From Theobroma cacao (lineage: Eukaryota > Streptophyta > Magnoliopsida > Malvales > Malvaceae): a DNA stretch of 64,000 bases. Shown here in pieces: positions 11,600 to 23,289 of this stretch; position 1 is the stretch's first letter, and the number at the start of each line of letters is the position of its first letter. The translations under genes were made by a program, and so were the position numbers. The notes below the pieces were generated by a model. The model was not told where the DNA came from. It ran no database searches and worked only from the letters and a program-made list of their open reading frames with translations. The stretch lies in assembly GCF_000208745.1 (NCBI RefSeq), contig NC_030854.1:21228445-21292444 (forward strand), written 5' to 3'.

Positions 11600-13165
11600 A
11601 ATATGATAGCATTCATAAGACATATGACCTTTTTTACCACACACATAGCAATGATATGAGATAGGATTAGTTTTCCTTCTAAAGCTTGTTTTTCTTTTAA
11701 ACTCTTCTTCATCTTTTCATTTAAGTTTTAATCTTTTTCTCTATCAACTTTAAGTTCAACATTTTCATCAGCAACTCTTTGTATTTCTAAGTTTTTGTTT
11801 TCCCAATCTAACTTCAAGAATTCAAAAATTAGTTTTGGACTATTCAAGTTCAATTTGAAGCATATTCCTTTGATGAAAAATAGAGTTATACTCGTCTTTA
11901 ATTTTTTCTAATTCTTCATTCAATGAAATAGCCTTTTTTTTCTCATAGTTTTATATTTCAAAGCAAGTTTTTCAAATTCAACATATAGCTAATCATATTC
12001 ATCTTGTAAATCATCATAAGAAATATCACTATCGAACCATGTGATATTCCTTAATCTCTCCTTCTTTAGCCATCAAGCAAAAATTGGCTCTTTCTTTCAA
12101 TTTTTCTTTTTCTTTTTCTAAGCTTGAGGAGTCACTATCAAACCATGTTGCTGCTACCATTACCTTCTTTTGTTTCTTCATCCTTTTTGATGATTCTTCT
12201 TTCAACATTAGACATTTAGATCTAAAATGTCCTGATTTCTTACATTCAAAACAAATCATCTCATCCTTCTTATTGAGATCACCCTTATGCTTATTTTTCC
12301 AAAAAATTTCTTGATCTTACTGGTAATTTTTCCTTTCAAACCTTCTGCCTTTTTGTCTCATCAACTTCCTAAACCTTTTGGCCATCATTGCTAACTCTTC
12401 ATCATCATCACTTGATAATTCTTCAAGTTCTTCCTCAAGTGTACTAATCTAGAATGCAAGATTTTTCCTTTTCTCTTTTGCTTCTTTCTTTTCTTTCTCT
12501 TCTTCTTCTTCCATTTCAAATTCATGTGTGAGGAGGGAGCCACAAATTTCATCAAGTGTGACCACATTAAGATGCTTGGCCTCTCGGATAGTAGTGACCT
12601 TTGATTTCCATCTTTGTGGGAGGCATCTAAGTGGCTTGTTTACTAACTCATGTTCAAGGATGGTTTTTCCAAGTTGATTAAGATTTTTTGTAATATTGGT
12701 AAACCTATCAAACATGGTAGGTATATCTTCACCCGATTCCATTTTGAACATTTCATAATTATGGGTGAGTAAGGCAATTTTGGACTACTTTGCTTGTAAA
12801 GTTCCTTCATGAATGACTTTAAGTTTTTCTCAAATCTCTTTAGTTCTAGTAAAGCTAGAGATTTTGTTAAATTCTAAAAGAGTCAATGCACAGTGAAGGG
12901 TGTTGATGGCTTTAAAATTTGTTTGGACCTTTTTTACTTCAACTTTAATCCACTCAGCTCTTGGCTTAGGCATTTTCTCATCAATGACAAAACTAAGTGA
13001 GGTGGGAACATAGGGTCCTTCTGCATTTACATCTCACATTTCATAGTCAAGGCCTCTATTATATATAGACATCCTAATGCTCTAATAAGCATAATTTGAT
13101 CCATCAAATAGAAGAGGCCTATTTGTGGATTGACCCTTAGCAACTATTAACTTTTGCAAAGCCAT
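11600..13165 (-). pseudogene. Sirevirus gag with two CCHC zinc knuckles
   Basis: The gag start is the ATG at 13165, 39 bp downstream of the PBS on the minus strand. The same frame runs through the N-terminal block (GQSTNRPLLFDG), the capsid-like segment 12449-12751 and a first knuckle CFECKKSGHFRSKC (12029-12259), interrupted by several stops. A second knuckle, CYVCGKKGHMSYEC, lies near 11620-11665. A Glu/Lys-rich stretch follows the capsid part. Gag coats the RNA genome; this copy is inactive. Confidence 0.88.
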
Positions 13166-13204
13166 ATAAATCTATTCCTAAGGGTATTAGACCTTAAATT
13201 GAGG

Positions 13205-13223
13205 GATTGACTCTGATACCACT
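13205..13223 (-). other. Sirevirus primer-binding site (tRNA-iMet)
   Basis: On the minus strand TGGTATCAGAG lies two bases inside the 5-prime LTR, complementary to the 3-prime end of plant initiator tRNA-Met. It sets the orientation of the element. Confidence 0.92.
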
Positions 13224-14548
13224 TGTTGGTCCCGTTGGAGTGCTAGAGGTGAATAGCACACAAAATTTTACATTCAACCCTATTGAGTTGTTGAACTTGT
13301 AACCAATTAAATAAAGAAGGATGTAAAGCTTGTAATAGCTAAAAGACACCAAGTAAGGAAGGGTAGAGAGAAGTGGACAATGCAAGAGTATTTATAGTGG
13401 TTCAGTCCACTTGATCTACATACACTACCTTGATTTCCCAATCAAGGATTTTCAACCTAACTTCACTATACTAGTGAATTTACAACTTCCACCAAGCTTT
13501 TACAAGTGTGAACTTCTAACCCAAGCTCTAATCCCTGATAACAAGCGTTAGAGTGCTTCCCACACTCTAATTTTTCAAGAAAGAAAAAAAAAAGAAGTAC
13601 AATTATGACACTTTACAAATTTGGAAGGTTTACAATCAAGCTCAAACACTTTTACTGGATTTAGAATAAAGGACAAGTGTTTCTGATGAAAGATATTTGG
13701 CTTTTTGCTCAAAATGGTTCTTCTCTCTTCCAAATCTTATTTCTTTGACCGTTGGAGCTTTTTTTTATACTTGGGGAGTCAAATTTATCTGTTAAGAGCT
13801 GTTTTAAGCCGTTGGAGACAACTTTGATGCCATTCTAGCAGTTATTTTACCTTCTAGCACTTAAATTCAAATGGGCTAATAGAGTTCGATTAACTAGTTA
13901 AAGGCAACTTTAACTGATTATAGCTTCTTTGTCTTGCTATTATATCCTCTGTTCTAACCAATTGAAGTACATTCTAACTGATTAAGAGATCACTGTCTTT
14001 AAGCCTCTTTACTTTAACAAATTAGAGCTTCACATCCTTTAGCCTTAACCAATTACCACAAGTTATAATCAATTAAAAAATTTTCAAATTTTCACTTCTT
14101 CATTTTAGCTCTATTTAACGGTCAACTATCTTTTCAAACTTTATTTTAACACTTGAGAGTATTGGGTCCTTGTGCTTTAATCGATTAACCAGACTTCTTA
14201 ACCAATTAGCATAACTTTGTTATCAACTTCCAGCATTTCCTTAATTAGTTAAGCTTGATGCTAACTGATTAAGGCTCATTTGTCTTGCTTTAAGTCAGTG
14301 CCTAGATTTACCTTAACTGATTAAGACTCTTTGTTAATCAGTTACTAAAGTTCTGTCTTTATTAATCACTTTGCTCTTTCTTTTTTTAATTGATTAACTC
14401 TTCTTTAAATTTAGCAAGCTTCTTGACTTGCCTTTAATTAACAATTTTGCTAGGGGAATTAAACTAAATCCTGCACACTTAAATAACAAGGTTAAACATT
14501 AATGAATAAGGAATGTTTTGTTATCATCAAAAACATATGGAGTCAACA
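13224..14548 (-). repeat. Sirevirus 5-prime LTR, 1325 bp
   Basis: Bounded by TGTTG ... CAACA and followed by ACCCA, matching GCCCA before 3164 at four of five bases. It contains many AACTGATTA / AATCAATTA motifs and a perfect TAATCGATTA (14178-14187) in the half that corresponds to U3. Confidence 0.9.
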
Positions 14549-14553
14549 ACCCA

Positions 14554-15000
14554 TAGCCTTGAAGTGCTGCTTACTCCCTAAAGAAAATTATCAACTCCCT
14601 TAGCTTCCCATTTACCTCAAAATTCCTTTAGTTTTGGTACCTTCAAAGTGGTATTTGTTTATGCGCCAAGCTTGTCACCTTGTGTGACTGCCCTTAGAGA
14701 GGTGATCTCACCCTTGAGTTCACTAATCTTTCGCTACATGACTGTGAAAGATCAACTCGTTCAACTTTACGTTGTAATGCATCAACTTGTCTACCACATC
14801 AAGTAGCCTTTCTCGAAAGTCAACATCATTGGCCTCCAACTACTCCCTATTGGACCCGATTTCCTGAAGTTTGTCTTGAATTTCTCCCATGATAACTTCC
14901 ACCCTAGTGACTCGGCTTTCAAGTGTAGACAAAGCATCCCTCAACTTACCTTTCTTGGTTGCAGCTCGTGTTTCACTGCCCTTTTAGCTTGACACAATTT
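14554..15000 (-). pseudogene. Ty3/gypsy gag N-terminal part, right of the Sirevirus
   Basis: Continues the gag reading interrupted at 3163. The minus strand gives a gag-like stretch with a coiled-coil-like, Leu- and Ser-rich part in several frames, broken by stops. It ends just before the decayed primer-binding site at 15051-15064, as expected for the 5-prime end of the internal region. Confidence 0.6.
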
Positions 15001-15050
15001 TGATATGCAACTAATGTCGTACTAAAACACAATGGGGTTTTGATAAAGTT

Positions 15051-15064
15051 GGTTTTGATATCAA
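15051..15064 (-). other. Decayed gypsy primer-binding site
   Basis: Minus strand TTGATATCAAAACC matches the iMet PBS TTGGTATCAGAGCC except for three G-to-A changes, which is consistent with deamination of methylated cytosine on the other strand. Confidence 0.55.
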
Positions 15065-15068
15065 CTAA

Positions 15069-15777
15069 TGAAAATAATACACTTCTTATTTAGATTTTAG
15101 GTAATCCACTATAAAAAACTAAATTGCTTGATGAAAATAAAAGACTACCTAAAATGGCTATTTTTAGTGAAATAGCCCATCTAAACTTACTTGAAGTACA
15201 AGTAAAATAAATAACAAATAAGAAAATATTCTAAACTTAGATTTCCTTAGAGTACAAGTAAAGTAAATGATAATAAGGATCACTTATGGAAATAATCTCC
15301 CCCTTAACTTGTTCAGCAAGTCTCAATCCATATTCAGTAGCTCAAGTGATGCGAACCCTATGCAGCCCATGCGCAGCTCCTCTATGTGGCCTCTGTGTTT
15401 GTAGCTAGCGGGTGTGAGAAGTCTGTGCTCACTCATGGCTGTGCAACGCCTAAGTGTGTAGTTTGCTGGTGCATGCCTTGTGCCCATAAGGTTGTGCGCA
15501 TGCTATATGATTTCCTTCTCACGTGGCACCTAACTTTTCGGTGCTAGGGAACACATATATGCAACTTTAAAGCCCACAGCCTGCCTACGCACACGATAAG
15601 TGCAAGTGGCCTATATGTGCATGGGCCTTATGCTCCAAGCGAGCTTGAGCACAACCTTACTTGGTTCTCTACGTAGCACCTCAAGTGTGTGGCCTAGTAC
15701 GACTACAAGTTGGCACGAGAAATCCTTGTTTGAGTGTTAGCCCGATGGTCGGCTAGGTTGGACTCGTGTTATGTCAC
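15069..15777 (-). repeat. Gypsy 5-prime LTR remnant
   Basis: Begins TGAAAATAATAC four bases beyond the decayed PBS, so it should be the LTR of the gypsy element to the left. It contains a GC-richer part (15300-15770) without coding potential. It is interrupted at 15778 by the hAT-like element, and the outer LTR end was not found. Confidence 0.5.
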
Positions 15778-16984
15778 TGAAGGTGTCAAAATGGGCTAGC
15801 CAGACCTAGCCTAACCTAAACACTGTGGGCAAAGAAAATATGGGCCAGGCCAGCCCATTTTTTACATGGGCTGTCAAAACCTCAGCCCAGCCTACCTTTT
15901 GTCAACCCATAGCATGGGTAGGGCCAGCTCACTTTTTTTTTTCAAAAAAAATCATTTCCACAATTCTACCTAACAAACTCTCTATCAATAAAATTGTTCC
16001 ATGATTTAATCCATAAATTAAATAATAAAATATTAAATGATAAAATAGTAAATACTTGAAAACACATTTCCCAACTATTAAATACTTAATTTGGTCTAGA
16101 GCAAACGAGTCTTTTCATGAGTTATATTATTGAAATATGAAAACCAAAAGAGAGAGCTTAAGTGATTAAGTATAGTGGGTAACAAGTTATAAGTTCTGGT
16201 TTGCTCTGTTTAGTCATTCAAGCTCCATACAAATCCAACAAAATTAATTTTTATCATGATCAACTGATAATTGTTATCAGCATCAAAGGAAGAAAAAGGC
16301 ATGTGGGAAGAGATAGGGGGAATGGAATGAATATATTCCTCATCACGACTTTGTAGGGTCGTCCAATGCTTTTCTCATAGATTATATTTTACCTTAACAT
16401 TTTTGCTTTGTATTTGTTTTATAGGAGGAACAACAAAAACACTTTCCTCAAAGAAGCAATAAGTCAATGAGAAAACAAAGGATTCACTAACTTTTTTTTT
16501 TCATTTTAGATTAGTAGGAAGAAAAAAAAAAGAGTCTATCAACTTGAAAGCAAAAATGTTGTGTGCATGAAATCGGACTTTCACCTAAAAGAAGGTTGAC
16601 CCCTCATGTCACCTGTAATTTTCTCGTTCAAGTTTTCATAAACAGAAATCATCAATTCTTTAAAGAATCAAAAACTGTTTGACGTCACAATGCGAGGCCT
16701 AAAATTTCTAGTAGTAAAAGTAAAAAATCTTAGGGTTTTTTAGTTTGGACTTTCATTATTGGGTTGAATATATTTCATTATTGGGCTGAATATAAATAGG
16801 TTGTAGTATATGGAAGCTTTAGTTTATTTTTTCTTTTGGCCCGCAGGGCTGGCTTGCACCAACTCGGGCTAATCCACTGATCAAATGGGCTAGTCCATTT
16901 AAGCCCTTGTTTATACCCCAGCCCACCCCACTTCTAGTCAAAAATGGGTCGACCCAATGGGCCAAGCCCATTTTGACAGGTCTA
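15778..16984. mobile_element. Non-autonomous hAT-like DNA transposon, 1207 bp
   Basis: Terminal inverted repeats TGAAGGTGTCAAAATGGGCT and, from the other end, TAGACCTGTCAAAATGGGCT. Subterminal GGGCC/GGCCC-rich motifs are present at both ends. It is flanked by an 8-bp duplication TATGTCAC / TGTGTCAC (7 of 8 match), the length made by hAT transposases. The AT-rich interior has no transposase ORF, so it would depend on an autonomous relative. Confidence 0.85.
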
Positions 16985-16992
16985 TGTGTCAC

Positions 16993-17689
16993 AAGTACTC
17001 AATTTCTCGAATTCGTATCTGTATCCGTATAAGACAATAATTATATTTCACAATTCACATTCATACAATTCATTAATAATTAAACTTTATAAAAACAAAC
17101 ATAAAATTAAAATTTAAACAAGAAGTTATTTTAAAAATATCTTAAACAACTTAAATAAATAAAAATGGACAAAACATCCTAAAGAAATAAAATTGTTTGT
17201 TTTCTCTTACATGACTTTTGAAATCTCTCATTCCTCCTTAGTAATTATTAAGAAATGTAAGTATAGATCTACCATGAGTTCAGATCCTTGAGTATGCTCT
17301 ACACTTGCCATCATTGATGGACCTTTTGCATCAAAAAGAGATTTGATCTTAGAGATGTCTACGTATCAATATTGATAAGGTTAAGCAGGGAAGATGAATC
17401 ATTTTAATCTTTGAAGATATTCTCCCAACTAAAAGGCTCGTGCCACCCTAGAAGGCTAAAAGTGTCATTTTTTATGGCCAAAGCATACTTGTTGTTCGGA
17501 TTTTCTTCTTTGATCCAATCTATTCTCTTATCTTGCTCCATCTCTCTTTTTATTGGTATCATAGCCATACTCCTAGATTTATGCTTACATTATCTTGATA
17601 TGACCTAAGAAGGAAGGATCCCTTCAATCATGACCTTTTCTACTAATAAACCAACTGTTTTAATAGCACTTCTATTTCTTTAGATTCAT
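16993..17689. other. Unassigned AT-rich sequence
   Basis: No supported gene. A 65-codon open frame at 17411-17608 is hydrophobic but matches nothing I recognise. The left part probably continues the LTR remnant, and the right part may already be pararetrovirus-derived. Confidence 0.3.
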
Positions 17690-18540
17690 GCCCCTATAAA
17701 AGATCTACATATAAATTGGACTTTTTATATGAACTAGATTATATTCCAAAAGAAGAAAAAACTCAACCTTCTCAACTACCCCTTGCCAATCCCTATTCCA
17801 CTTATATAAAGCCATCCTTTTCTCTTGTCAAGTCCATAAAAGCCATCATAAAACATTCCACAAAAGCACCTAAAGAATACATCTAGTCCATTGAAACTCG
17901 TTTCACTAAAAAGGCAGACGAAACAGTAAAGATCAAGTTCGATCACTCCCACTTAAAAAACCCTCTGCACCACTAGTTTTTCTCACAATGTTCATGCTCA
18001 AACCAACAGAAGATGAACCAAGTCCAGAACAAGAACTGATTCGAAGTTTTGACAATGAAGGAAGGCTTATCTTTCACTTCATAAATCCATCCATCGAACA
18101 TTGTCTGTGGGACATTAACTGTAATTGTGAAGGATGTTTGAAAGAGAGTTTGGAAGCAAATTACAAACTTAACCATGACTATAAGTCAACTAAAAAGTCA
18201 AGAAAGAAATGCTCTAACAAAGAGATGTACAAAAGATATCAGGACAGAGATCCTTCAATAGGACCTCTAGGAGAAGATGTAGGAAGATACTAGTATCTAG
18301 TAAAATATTCTCCTTTAGAATGAGCAAGACCAAAGCCAAAGATACCAAAGCCCTCACCTTAGAAGCAACTACCTCAAAATCCCTTAAAGCCCAGTTTACC
18401 TTGCTGCAAAAGAATTTAAAAGTGGGTTCAGAAACAAAAATGCTCTTAAATTTATCAACAAATCCAAAGACCCCCACTAATTCCGCAGGTTTATATTAAG
18501 AATTTTGAAAATGTGGTGCCTTGGAAAGCAAGTATATTCT
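17690..18540 (+). pseudogene. Endogenous pararetrovirus-like (Caulimoviridae) fragment 1
   Basis: A plus-strand coding-like region with stops. The clearest open part is 17988-18293 (101 codons): an acidic start, an aromatic block, two closely spaced Cys pairs (CNCEGC) and a basic Lys-rich stretch followed by DPSIGPLGED. The general build (movement/coat-type polyprotein region followed by a Lys-rich segment) reminded me of integrated plant caulimovirids such as florendovirus-like copies. The partner piece lies at 23290-24060 on the same strand, with an LTR-like insertion between. Family assignment is from memory and needs a protein search. The copy is broken and cannot encode a full protein. 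Confidence 0.4.
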
Positions 18541-19439
18541 CATGCTTAATTTAAATTTGTAATGAAAATACATTTTGATAATAAGACGAAGAGTTTGTTT
18601 TAAGTAAGCATTCATTATCTAGTTATTAAGGTACCATGATTCTATTGAGATATTAAAATACATTTGTATGAAGAGTCATACATAAGAGACATGTATTTTA
18701 ATTGAATATAAAAAATGTTCACAGCCATCTAATAAAGCTGATCACTTTATTGTGTTAAGGCTATAATATCCAAATTACTTCCAATGAAATGAATGTGATT
18801 CACTTCAAGGGAATGATGTGTCACGACCCAAATTCTGGGCCATGACTGACGCATGGGCCCAATAGACATAGTCCACTATGCCCAAGCAAGCCTATCGATT
18901 TATCCTACTCATCATTCCATCAAATATTTCTAAGTCACAAATTATAACTTTAAACCAAAATAGTGATAGATATTTTCAACTCGTATTGGCATTACTCATT
19001 TAAAATATACATACATTGTCTACAGCATGTATCTTAATAATTTACATCAAGTTTGTCTATACATCTTAAAAAGAAGACTCGATTTCCAGCGAAGGGACTC
19101 AGATGAATGTACAGCTATTGAATGCCGAGACACCTACCAAAAGATGGATATAAGTCTACAAGGACACCTCGTCCTAGTTACCTGCTGCCTCATGATCTGA
19201 AAACATGAAATTGAAAACGGTGAGTATAAACCTAGTGAGTGAACAAGGAAGGGAACAAGCATACCATAAGGAATCTTTAATGAAATCATGATGCATTCTT
19301 TTTCAAAACAATGCAATTTGTTTCTATTCTTACTAAAAACCCCTCATCAAGCCCTTAATTGATTGATCATTTGAAAATCATGAATCCATACACAACGAAC
19401 CATTTGAAGAATGAAAGCTTCAATGATACGTAAGCGAGA

Positions 19440-19850
19440 ATGCCTTTCCGCTGCAGCGACATTGGGATTTGGTTATTAGCCGATCGAGGGTTTCTCAACT
19501 GGCCGAGGATTTCTCACTAAACCTCTTCCCTTTAAACTTAACTCATTTAATCCTTAATGTAGGAAGTCCATGCTCTGATATGGTAGTAAAGAAGTGAAAG
19601 ATAGGGCAGCAATTGGATAAGATAGGAGACCAAAACAGAAGGTTTTTCGCTACAGCGAAATTGTAACCCAGAAACATAAGGTTTCTCGCTGCAGCGAGAT
19701 TTTTTCTGGTTGTAGCGAAATTTCGCTGATGAAACAAAGAGTTTTTCGCTGCAGCGAGATTCCTTTTTGCTGCAACGAGAAGCTACAGTGACTATCTCGC
19801 TGCAGCGAAATACATTCTCGCTGCAGCGAGAACCAGTTCTGGTGAAGGTT
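19440..19850. repeat. Array of the palindrome TCGCTGCAGCGA in the LTR
   Basis: Four perfect copies (19686-19697, 19746-19757, 19797-19808, 19818-19829) and several variants such as TCGCTACAGCGA, spaced irregularly and separated by unrelated bases. The array runs straight into the assembly gap, which may have been caused by it. Function unknown. Confidence 0.85.
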
Positions 19851-19864
19851 CTCAAACCCGAGAG

Positions 19865-20405
19865 NNNNNNNNNNNNNNNNNNNNNNNNNNNNNNNNNNNN
19901 NNNNNNNNNNNNNNNNNNNNNNNNNNNNNNNNNNNNNNNNNNNNNNNNNNNNNNNNNNNNNNNNNNNNNNNNNNNNNNNNNNNNNNNNNNNNNNNNNNNN
20001 NNNNNNNNNNNNNNNNNNNNNNNNNNNNNNNNNNNNNNNNNNNNNNNNNNNNNNNNNNNNNNNNNNNNNNNNNNNNNNNNNNNNNNNNNNNNNNNNNNNN
20101 NNNNNNNNNNNNNNNNNNNNNNNNNNNNNNNNNNNNNNNNNNNNNNNNNNNNNNNNNNNNNNNNNNNNNNNNNNNNNNNNNNNNNNNNNNNNNNNNNNNN
20201 NNNNNNNNNNNNNNNNNNNNNNNNNNNNNNNNNNNNNNNNNNNNNNNNNNNNNNNNNNNNNNNNNNNNNNNNNNNNNNNNNNNNNNNNNNNNNNNNNNNN
20301 NNNNNNNNNNNNNNNNNNNNNNNNNNNNNNNNNNNNNNNNNNNNNNNNNNNNNNNNNNNNNNNNNNNNNNNNNNNNNNNNNNNNNNNNNNNNNNNNNNNN
20401 NNNNN
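19865..20405. other. Assembly gap (N x 541)
   Basis: Unknown bases. Open reading frames spanning it are artefacts. Confidence 0.99.
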
Positions 20406-22309
20406 TCACATATCACAATATAAAACCATTTTGCAAAAGCTTGTTCCCAAGGCACTTGTCTTTATGAAAAACTTGATAATTCATTCAAATGGGTGGCAAA
20501 TACATTATATTTCCCAAAACAAATTTTGAAGGCAGTCCACTCACCAATTGATTGTAGAGCCTTTAGATGACTCCAATTCTCCTAATTGTCCAAATGAGAT
20601 GATGGGGCTTCCTTAGAACATAGGATCACATTAGCATAAGCAATAGGTCAATTACACACTATGAACCCTAAAAGCTATCTCTTAGTTAGCTTTCAATTGC
20701 CACATTAAATGGCTATCTTTGTTCACTATCTTAATCATAAAAAAATTAATGAACATAGTCAACAACAAAACAGCTCATAAATCCCAATTACTACCCATTT
20801 TCTACAGCTAAAAACCAAGCTTAATTCATCACTTACCCTAGGGCTCATTTGTAGTCAAATTCTCTTCCAATTGTTTCCAAATCAATGGGGTAATTCTCTC
20901 TTTCTCTCTCTAAAATGTCCAACTAGTGAGAGAAAGTGCAGAATTGAGAATTATCAAGGTTTTTAAAGTGAGAGGATGAAATAGCACAAGGGTTTGTGGA
21001 AGGATGCATCAAAAGCATGAAAATTGAAGCTAATGAGAGAAAGTTATGGAAGCTTGAAGAAAACTCCCATGGAGGAATTGAAGAAACGTGAGAGGGAAGA
21101 AGGGAAGAAGAAGACCAGCTGCTGGAAATTCAAGAAGGTGCTGGAAATTTCAAGATATTTATAGGCCAACTTATCCATTCCCTTAAAATTACGAAAATGC
21201 CCTTTCACCAATTAACTTACTCTCCTCCAATCTTTTATGCAATCTTGTTGTTCTTTTGACACTAGGACAAGGTCCATAATGGTCTAAACATACTCAGGTT
21301 CATAAAAACTTAAAATTTTAACCCGATGTAAAAAATGACCATTTTGCCCCTACCGTGAAAATCGTCAAAATTTTAGTTTCCTTTCCATTTTACCCCTAAT
21401 TGCACCATTCATTTATACCTTAGGCCTACTTAGACCATAATATTGTTTAAAAACCTTAGTTTTATGGGTTTACTAAGAAAATGACGAAATTACCCATGAT
21501 CAGGGATATCGCGTATATTTCTCTTTACGAGTCTATAAAGGTCAAGGTCTCACATGATGAGTCTCAAATCATCGAAATGATTGAATTTGAGTAATGACAC
21601 TATAACATGAACTAGAATCATCTGGGAATTAAATTTAAGTGTAACCGTTACTTAAATCTTGATCTCACACTTATACATTTGCTTATAGTAGAATCGAAAT
21701 CCTAATGGATAGTGGACTCGTGTTTAATCTCCTTATAATCTTTGATTTACTATGAGCATGATTATCATAAAGCATTGATCTAGACTCCGTATTTTGGGAT
21801 TATAATCGAAATGAACATTTAGGAACATATATCCAAATAATAAAGTTCATAGCATTAACATCACTTCTAGTGATTTCAGGAAGATTGATGATTAATCTGA
21901 GCCCAATGGATTGATGAATTAGCTACTCATCACATCTAGATACTCAAAAGATTAGATCTAGAGCATTGAATTACTAATTGAATGAAATTTGAGACTAAGT
22001 GACAAATTAACATAAAGGGTAAAATAGTAATTTCATCTTTTATCATTTGATGGTTCACAATATAAGGTTTGCAATTGGACAACTAATATTAATATCAAGT
22101 ATTGAATTGTTTCTTGTAATTATAGTTAATCTAATAGTGCAACCATGAATCTATAGTGGAGTGATTTCATGGTTAATAAGCTTAAATTATTTTTTAATGA
22201 GATTAAGAATAATTCTAAGTTTATTGGAGCTTGAAATATTCATGTCCAAAGAGATTCCCCACTTAGCTTCATAGAATTCAACTTATTCAAGTTGGGATGC
22301 ATGTACAAA

Positions 22310-22480
22310 AATGGCAGCTATAACATGTTTCTCTTAATTTAGACAATAAAATATGTTTGTCTTAATTTAAGACAAGAAAAATATTTTTTGTCTTAATCTA
22401 GATAAGAAAGCATATTTGTCTCAATTTAGACAAGATAAAATATTTTGTCTTAATTAAATACAAGAGTTGTCTTAAATTAA
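22310..22480. repeat. Degenerate tandem repeat of a TTGTCTTAATTTAGACAA unit
   Basis: Five or six imperfect units of roughly 30 bp, each built around TTGTCTTAATTTA(A)GACAA, which is close to a perfect palindrome and could form hairpins. It lies within the LTR-like block. Confidence 0.7.
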
Positions 22481-23289
22481 TATAATGTTAAGGAAGATTC
22501 TTGCAAAATGAATCTACATAAAGAGACTTCATATTTGACTATCACTCATTTATTTATTATTAATCATTTTTAAATAAAGATGAAAAATAATAAAATAATA
22601 GTTATTATTCAATAAGAAGTTTTATTTTATCAAAAACTCTAAATGATAATTAAAAAAATTAAATTTTTTATTCTTTAATTTTAAGTTTGATAATTATGGA
22701 GCATGTTTAATGCTTTCATAACTCTAAATGGTTGGTCAAGATCGATTCAAAGGTGTTTGATTTTGATTAAACTTTTGAGGCAAGAGTTTTAATAAAAAAA
22801 GGAGATTGGAAGAAAAAAAATGTACGTACTTTCTCTTGAAAAAGTTTCAGCCATCATTTCTCTTCTTCTCCTCCAAACTTTGTCATTTCTTTCTTCCTTT
22901 ATTCCATTCTTAACTGAATTTTTTGAAAGAAAAGTAGCCATTAATTTTAGAAAGAAAAGAAAGATAAAATTGGTTGTCATCTTGTAGTCTTGCATTCCAC
23001 ACTTTGTCCACTCAAGGTTCAAGTTGAAAGGAATATTAAAGAACGAAATAGTAAACTTGTTTGGTCGAGAAATCATTCATTGGTGTGCTGCTATCCAAAA
23101 ATAAAAATCTCAAAACAAAAGGTATGTTTTTTTTTCTTACTTAATAGATTTTTATTTTTTTTATGACGTGATTATGTTACTTGTAATAAGAATGATGTGT
23201 GTTTCTACTTGTGTAATTGGATTGCTTGCTTTCTTTATAACAGATTTTTTAAAATCTATGTTTTACACAATCACATCAATTTACTAAGA

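Larger units (their letters stand above)
3164..14548 (-). mobile_element. Ty1/copia Sirevirus, 11.4 kb, nested in gypsy gag
   Basis: Two direct long repeats (3164-4392 and 13224-14548) start TGTTGGTCCC. The right copy ends CAACA. An iMet-type PBS adjoins the right LTR and a purine tract adjoins the left one, so the element reads on the minus strand. Order: gag with CCHC knuckles, protease, integrase, RT, RNase H, then a third ORF before the 3-prime LTR, the layout of the Sirevirus/SIRE lineage. RT wording (NKVWTLIPRP, GTKWVF, YIDDIVFGA) also fits SIRE. Target duplication is GCCCA/ACCCA (4 of 5). Without the nested solo LTR the element is about 10.2 kb. At least three frameshifts and many stops make it dead. 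Confidence 0.92.
18819..21554 (-). mobile_element. Solo LTR, Tekay-type Ty3/gypsy, with assembly gap
   Basis: Begins TGTCACGACCC, ends GGTCTCACA and is flanked by a perfect 5-bp duplication TGATG (18814-18818 and 21555-21559). No gag or pol is visible in the sequenced part, hence solo LTR. However, the 541-base gap at 19865-20405 may hide more sequence if its length is only nominal. Layout resembles the LTR at 49644 and, in reverse, the one at 58657-62700. Confidence 0.82.
18541..23278. mobile_element. LTR-like block splitting the pararetrovirus fragments
   Basis: The DNA on either side of the nested solo LTR (18541-18818 and 21555-23278) appears to be one older insertion. It ends ...ATCACATCA at 23278, after a stretch typical of retrotransposon LTR 3-prime parts (CT-rich leader near 22850-22930, then a GTATG... 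to TTATAACAG intron-like segment). A clean left terminus and a matching target duplication were not found. Open frames here, such as 22789-23076, are not convincing genes. Confidence 0.4.

Noticed and set aside
17411..17608. 65-codon hydrophobic frame that could be a small membrane protein
   Set aside because: No family resemblance, no supporting context, AT-rich repeat DNA.
19547..20455. Long open frames spanning the N run (302, 218 and 185 codons)
   Set aside because: They exist only because unknown bases contain no stops.
22789..23076. 95-codon minus-strand frame
   Set aside because: Lies antisense to a CT-rich LTR-like leader; no recognised domain.
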